From positions 6,200,001 through 6,264,000 of the forward strand of contig SPDT01000007.1 of assembly GCA_008477525.1 (NCBI GenBank): a DNA stretch of 64,000 bases. Direction: 5' to 3'. The notes beneath the pieces are model-generated. The model did no database searches. It saw nothing but the letters and a program-made list of their open reading frames with translations, and was not told the origin of the DNA. The translations under genes and the position numbers were made by a program. The stretch comes from Hypomyces perniciosus (lineage: Eukaryota > Ascomycota > Sordariomycetes > Hypocreales > Hypocreaceae). Positions within the stretch are counted from its first letter, which is position 1. Each line of letters starts with the position of its first letter. Positions 59,524 through 64,000 of this stretch are shown one piece after another.

Positions 59524-62049
59524 AGCAGTAGAAAAGAAAACAGGCTATCATCAAATAGAGCAATAAAGCAGGCTGGATCTAAAAGTTTGACGCAAATTAG
59601 GGGCTATCTTGACCATCCTATTAGCTTCACCAAGGCTCAGTTTTGGTATTCATCATTCACTAATCTCATTTCTTCGCAGCCTGGGCCAAGAGGAGTTCCG
59701 TGCGAAGTCATTACATCACCAATGTGGTATTTTAGACCACATTCTCCCCCTATTACACTACGCTCTAGCTAATACATGTTGGCCTAGTCCTCCAAGATAG
59801 ATTGGAGCTACATTCGCTTGGATCAGGCCTCGGCGCTGAGCTGTCGGGTGCCCGAGAACGAGTGGGCTGGTCCGTCACCCCAGGGAGAGACGTCTACACG
59901 GAGCTCCCTCTAGCCGATGCAGACCAAGAATCACATCACTCTCTCGATCTGCAAGCGGACGAAAAGGGAATCATAGATCATAGATGTGGTGACTATCGCC
60001 GATCTTGGCCGGCCTTAACCTCATCTCCACCCTGCTCTGCTCTGCTCTGCTCGGATAAGGACTCTTCCAGGGAACTCATCCGGCCCTTTCCTGCAGAAGT
60101 CAGACACAGACCTAATCTCCGCTTCAGCCAGCATAAATGCTATTCAGGCGGCCTGACAAGACCGCAGATCACTGTCGCCTATGGGACATCACATCACGGC
60201 CCCCAGACGCCGGCCCTTCATCCGAAAGCAACTAGCTAGATCAACCCCGCATGAGTGTGATGAGGCATCGGGCCTAGGCAGTGATCTTATCATGCGGGTG
60301 TCTCTGGGATAGGCAGTTTACGAGCTCTTTTCTGAGTAACTAAGTCTGTCGATCTAAGCGCTCCTTTCAGGGCCGAACCGCGCGCAGAGCCTTATTGGCT
60401 GTGGACGATGCGGAACTGCATGACTGCAGGACGGGGATCGGATAACCCCTGCCACCTGATGTTTTACATGTTTCTCGCCAGTTAGGGCCTTTTTTTGGGA
60501 ATTATTCGACAAGAAGAAGATAGTATTCTCTACTATATCGTTGGCGTTGATGTGGGTCTTTGTTTCTAAGTGGTATCTGACTATCGCTTTTTTTTTAGTA
60601 TGTTCCTTCATTTGCGAGGCATTTACACAATTGTCGTATTCTCTCGTACAGAGGCAGTAGTACAAAGACGGGACATGGCATGCGGCTCTGTTTTGACACC
60701 AACAATACGGAGGGAAGAGAGCACATATGACTAGTAATATGTATGTAGAGCATTAGATCGTCTGAACAGGGGGTATAACAAGGCGGGATAGGTGCAGGCA
60801 CACAAAACCGGGATGGATCGTCGGTCCTCAGTCACCGTTTACGAGTACAGATTCACTCTGAGACATCAATATACGGCAATTTGTGTGTGCGTATCGAATC
60901 GTATACGACTTCATTCTGCACATCATCATGTCGCCACCCCCTGCTTTCTTATTCCTCTCGGCAGGAAACCTCGCCGCTCCAACCAGGGCCTGAATACGTC
61001 TCGCCGCCATCACGCAATCGCCAACTTCTCTAAATCCTCCCGTCTCATCTCATCCCCTCCTCATGGTGCGCCTCGTTCATGCCACGCTTATTATGACAAG
61101 CTCAAAAGAAAGCACAGCGAACTCCACGTGGTGCAAGGGGTCCGCTCCAACAAGAACCATGTCTTGAACTGCTTTGTACACAGTATTCGCGATTGCGTTA
61201 GGCACTCGCGAGTCCTCTACCACCACCGGCTTTAAAAACAAAGCTTATCAGAAGCCTTCCGGTTCAGCTGTGCCACAGGCACAGGCTAACAAGCAGGGGG
61301 GCCAACAAGAACCCGAGAAGCTTGTTAGAGTTATGGAGAAAGGAGAGACAAGCTCGGTGGCCCGGGTAAGGTGCCCCATCCTGCCGCCAAACCTATCATG
61401 TTCAGCATCGATCATATCCCGCCACACCACCCCCAATTCCACGATCCTGTGCTCCCATATGCTGTGCCGCTTGTGTAACCGAGAGTCTGCGGGCATCTCA
61501 TCAGGTCGATCCAATATCAAAATCATTGCTCAGCCATGATTTCGCCCCCAATGCATATCCCAATCCAGCTACTTGCATATTAATACATACTAGCATACGA
61601 CAACCAACCTGTTTCCCCCCCGTAAACATGACTGCACACACTCACACCCACACTCACACTCGCATAGTATCCCTTTCCTTTTCTTCTTCACCTCCCTCCC
61701 AATCCAGCCAGATGCACACTGATATAAATCATCCCATTTCCCGATCGAGCTGCATACATAACAGCATACACACGCCATCGCCCGAACAAGCCACATACAA
61801 TCCCCACCTCTCTTTGCCTCTGCCCATTTCTCCTTTCTCCTGGCATGAGGTTCCGGTTTGATTGCATACACACCCCCCTCAGCTTCTCCATGCTAACCAA
61901 CGGAGAGGGAAGGATAAAAAATTCATGACTGAACCCTTATGCGGGCCAAGCTGACGCCACTCCCAGCTGGACTGGTCCTTATGCATAATTAACCCAGACT
62001 AACTTCGTACTTGAAGCTATAATCCTCCACTACACTAAACATGTCTCGC

Positions 62050-62077
62050 CCACACACACACACAAACAAACAAACAA

Positions 62078-62112
<35 letters not shown>

Positions 62113-62147
62113 TATACACACACACACATATACACACACACACATAT

Positions 62148-62178
<31 letters not shown>

Positions 62179-62186
62179 CTCACATA
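62050..62186 (+). repeat. Compound CA / CATATA minisatellite
   Basis: (CA)n, then (CAAA)n, then about five near-identical units of (CA)n followed by TATA, about 16-18 bp each, ending in (CA)n. The higher-order unit makes it more than a plain dinucleotide run. Confidence 0.9.
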
Positions 62187-62588
62187 GACTTCATCTTTTC
62201 CCATACTCCGTACACCCATTTCTCCACCTAGTTTCCCCAGGGATTTATCGGATTTATCAATGATTGGCGCCCACACAGCTTTTTTTCCCCTAGCTAGCTC
62301 GCTTGTACGCCCGGCCCGGCCGCCCGGGTCGTTGAGCTCCCTAGTGTAAGCCACTTCCTCCGTCTTGATCCGGCCATCCATACATGCTCGTACAGACGTC
62401 CACATATATTACTTCGTACTCCCCACTCATCACGTACATAGACGCAGAGATATGTCTGTTGCTGCACGTCGAATCACATATGTTTCTGTATGCTAAACAA
62501 TAACCTTGTTTGTATCCCTGTTGAACGCGGCTGGCTGGGCTTGCATGAGCCATGATATTGCACATGCGTACTTCCTACTCGGTACATT

Positions 62589-62657
62589 CATACATACATA
62601 CATACATACATACATACATACATACATACATACATACATACATACATGCATGCATGC
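62589..62657 (+). repeat. CATA tetranucleotide microsatellite
   Basis: About 14 perfect CATA units followed by ATGC units (CATGCATGCATGCG). Confidence 0.92.
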
Positions 62658-63183
62658 GTGTGCTACAGACATACATGGCATCATGCCGGATACCCTAAAG
62701 AGTAGTGTCTCATCAAGAATGGCATGTATTTCTCCATAAGGTTTGAGTGCTCAACTGTTTCAGGGTGGTCCAGAACTGGGTTCCTATTGGCATTACTATT
62801 GATCACCATGCATATGTAGTCAGTAGCAGCAAGTAGTATGGAGTGTAAGTAGTAGTATTAGTCTAACGTATCCATCATGTACGAGCGGTGTCATCCACTC
62901 ATACATTTCCCCTCTCTGCGTAAGATGCCCCCTAGAATTCCGTATGTAGCCGTATTATGTCTCCAGACTGCCCATGTCTGTCAGTCGCCTAATGGCGATG
63001 CTGCCCAGACGCGCTCCGATGCCTTTTGTTCGCCTGATGGCGATGTTATTATGCAGGCCTAACACCTGAATCATACAGACAGCCACCCAATCAACACTCC
63101 GCCCTCCCCGAGCGCCATACCCCATTTTTTAGACACACCTTTTCAGGTCCAACCCCTCCAAAACAGCGTCCAGAAGAAGGCTC

Positions 63184-63984
63184 CTAGCCAAAAACCACGG
63201 TGAAATCCATGTCGTTGCTCACCCTTCTCCAGAGATCGCTGGCGAATAGGCTTTCGTCGGCTGCGTCCTCGCCATTGTCGACCCGATTCCAAACCTCTTG
63301 CACGATGAGCCATGCCCGATGGATGTTGGTCATCCCCTGTCTCTGGAGAACCCCTGCAAACGCCTGCTGGGCAAGGTCCCGGTCGCCCTGATCGATCGCC
63401 TCACAAGCCGCTACGAAAAGGGGCCATAGCAACGCCCCCATAGGCCCGCCGCTTTTGACTGTCCCAACGCAATGGGTGAGGCTGGTGTGTGTGTGGCGCT
63501 GAACCACGGCGTGCGCCCGGGGACAGGCGTAAATAGTGCGGTAAAGGTAGACAATTCCCGAGTGACGGTAGGCTTCGGCACTATTATGGATGCTCTGCAG
63601 TCGTTTCCTTTCGGTTGCCTTCTCCGTGGATAAGTCCCCAGTGTCGTTTAGTAAGGCTTCATCGAAAGAGGTGTCCAGCGTCCACCCCTGGAGAGCAGGC
63701 TCAACAGCAGACACTATATCTGCAATCGTCTTGCGCAAGTCACATGCCCTGGGTTCATTGCCTTGCATTTCAGCATGACTAAGATCTCTCTTTAGCCCGG
63801 CCAGGGTTGAGAGATGGTGAATGATAGGCCACAAGGAGGTCGCCATACCAAGCAGGGCATCGGCGTTCCCAGCTGCCACAGTGGCGCCACGGCAATTGAT
63901 GGGGGGCAAGGGAGCGAAACCACCGTTATAGATGGGTGCGGTGCCAAAGGACAAGGCTGCAATGACATCGTAGAAGCGAAATGC
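63184..63984 (-). CDS. Fungal_trans_2-type transcription factor, 3' part
   Basis: Last exon (266 codons plus stop) of a regulator whose N-terminal part, presumably a Zn2Cys6 finger, lies outside the window. The exon starts after an ACATAG acceptor (63990-63985) and reads AFRFYDVIAALSFGTAPIYN. It continues with LLGMATSLWPIIHHLSTLAG and SAEAYRHSGIVYLYRTIYAC, then GALLWPLFVAACEAIDQGDR and HRAWLIVQEVWNRVD. The RFYDVI, SLWPIIH and WPLFVAACEA segments are the usual landmarks of the Fungal_trans_2 (PF11951-like) ligand-sensing domain at the C-terminus of fungal regulators. The frame before the acceptor is open only briefly, so an intron there is likely. Targets unknown. Confidence 0.8.
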   Translation of the reverse strand, partial: AFRFYDVIAALSFGTAPIYNGGFAPLPPINCRGATVAAGNADALLGMATSLWPIIHHLSTLAGLKRDLSHAEMQGNEPRACDLRKTIADIVSAVEPALQGWTLDTSFDEALLNDTGDLSTEKATERKRLQSIHNSAEAYRHSGIVYLYRTIYACPRAHAVVQRHTHTSLTHCVGTVKSGGPMGALLWPLFVAACEAIDQGDRDLAQQAFAGVLQRQGMTNIHRAWLIVQEVWNRVDNGEDAADESLFASDLWRRVSNDMDFTVVFG

Positions 63985-64000
63985 CTATGTCCGGGATTGG

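Larger units (their letters stand above)
59524..63183. other. Gene-free stretch with microsatellites
   Basis: 3.7 kb with no supportable gene. Open frames at 59802-60239 and 60792-61235 have no recognisable domain and unlikely composition (His/Arg/Ser rich). Contains two large simple repeats listed separately, an octa-T run (60590-60597) and TACTCCGTA-type motifs at 62203 and 62410. Confidence 0.5.

Noticed and set aside
60792..61235. 147-codon plus-strand open frame
   Set aside because: His/Arg/Ser-rich with no domain and no gene-like context; best explained by chance.

Overview
The window is nuclear DNA of a filamentous ascomycete, most likely a Eurotiales fungus (Aspergillus/Penicillium type). 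Genes carry short introns (mostly 47-93 bp) with GT-AG borders and CTAAC/CTGAC-type branch points. It also holds HET, NACHT-ankyrin, Zn2Cys6 and UstYa-family genes and a solid-state-culture-type ATP-grasp protein. All exon joins below were worked out by hand from splice signals, reading phase and conserved protein motifs; lengths divide cleanly into codons in every complete model.

Layout. 1-642 is the 5' part of an unrecognised gene running off the left edge. 2930-6120 encodes a secreted repeat-rich adhesin with a GLEYA-type C-terminal domain. 6412-6497 is an intron-containing tRNA-Cys, followed by a decayed gene (6786-7415). 8372-12162 is a CaMKK/Ssp1-type protein kinase. 12163-23687 is an 11.5 kb stretch with no supportable gene.

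23688-33189 is an accessory block: two divergent UstYa-family oxidase genes, a GT90 glycosyltransferase, a small four-helix membrane protein and a DHA2-type MFS transporter. UstYa enzymes are known from fungal ribosomal-peptide (dikaritin) and other cyclopeptide pathways, so this is a candidate small metabolite cluster, but I could not find a precursor peptide, synthase or tyrosinase. 35590-42297 is a self-recognition/cell-death type block: a HET-domain gene and a PNP-NACHT-ankyrin NLR on the same strand.

From 43640 rightward the DNA is mostly core metabolism and regulation: mitochondrial lipoate ligase (AIM22 type) divergent from chorismate synthase (ARO2), a Zn2Cys6 regulator, an Hsp70-like ATPase, an ATP-grasp enzyme, saccharopine dehydrogenase (LYS9, 12 exons including a 21-nt micro-exon), a 3.7 kb gene-free stretch with microsatellites, and the 3' part of a Fungal_trans_2 regulator at the right edge.

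A short motif family built on TACGGAGTAC / TACTTCGTA recurs through the noncoding DNA of the whole window and is the most unusual non-genic signal.
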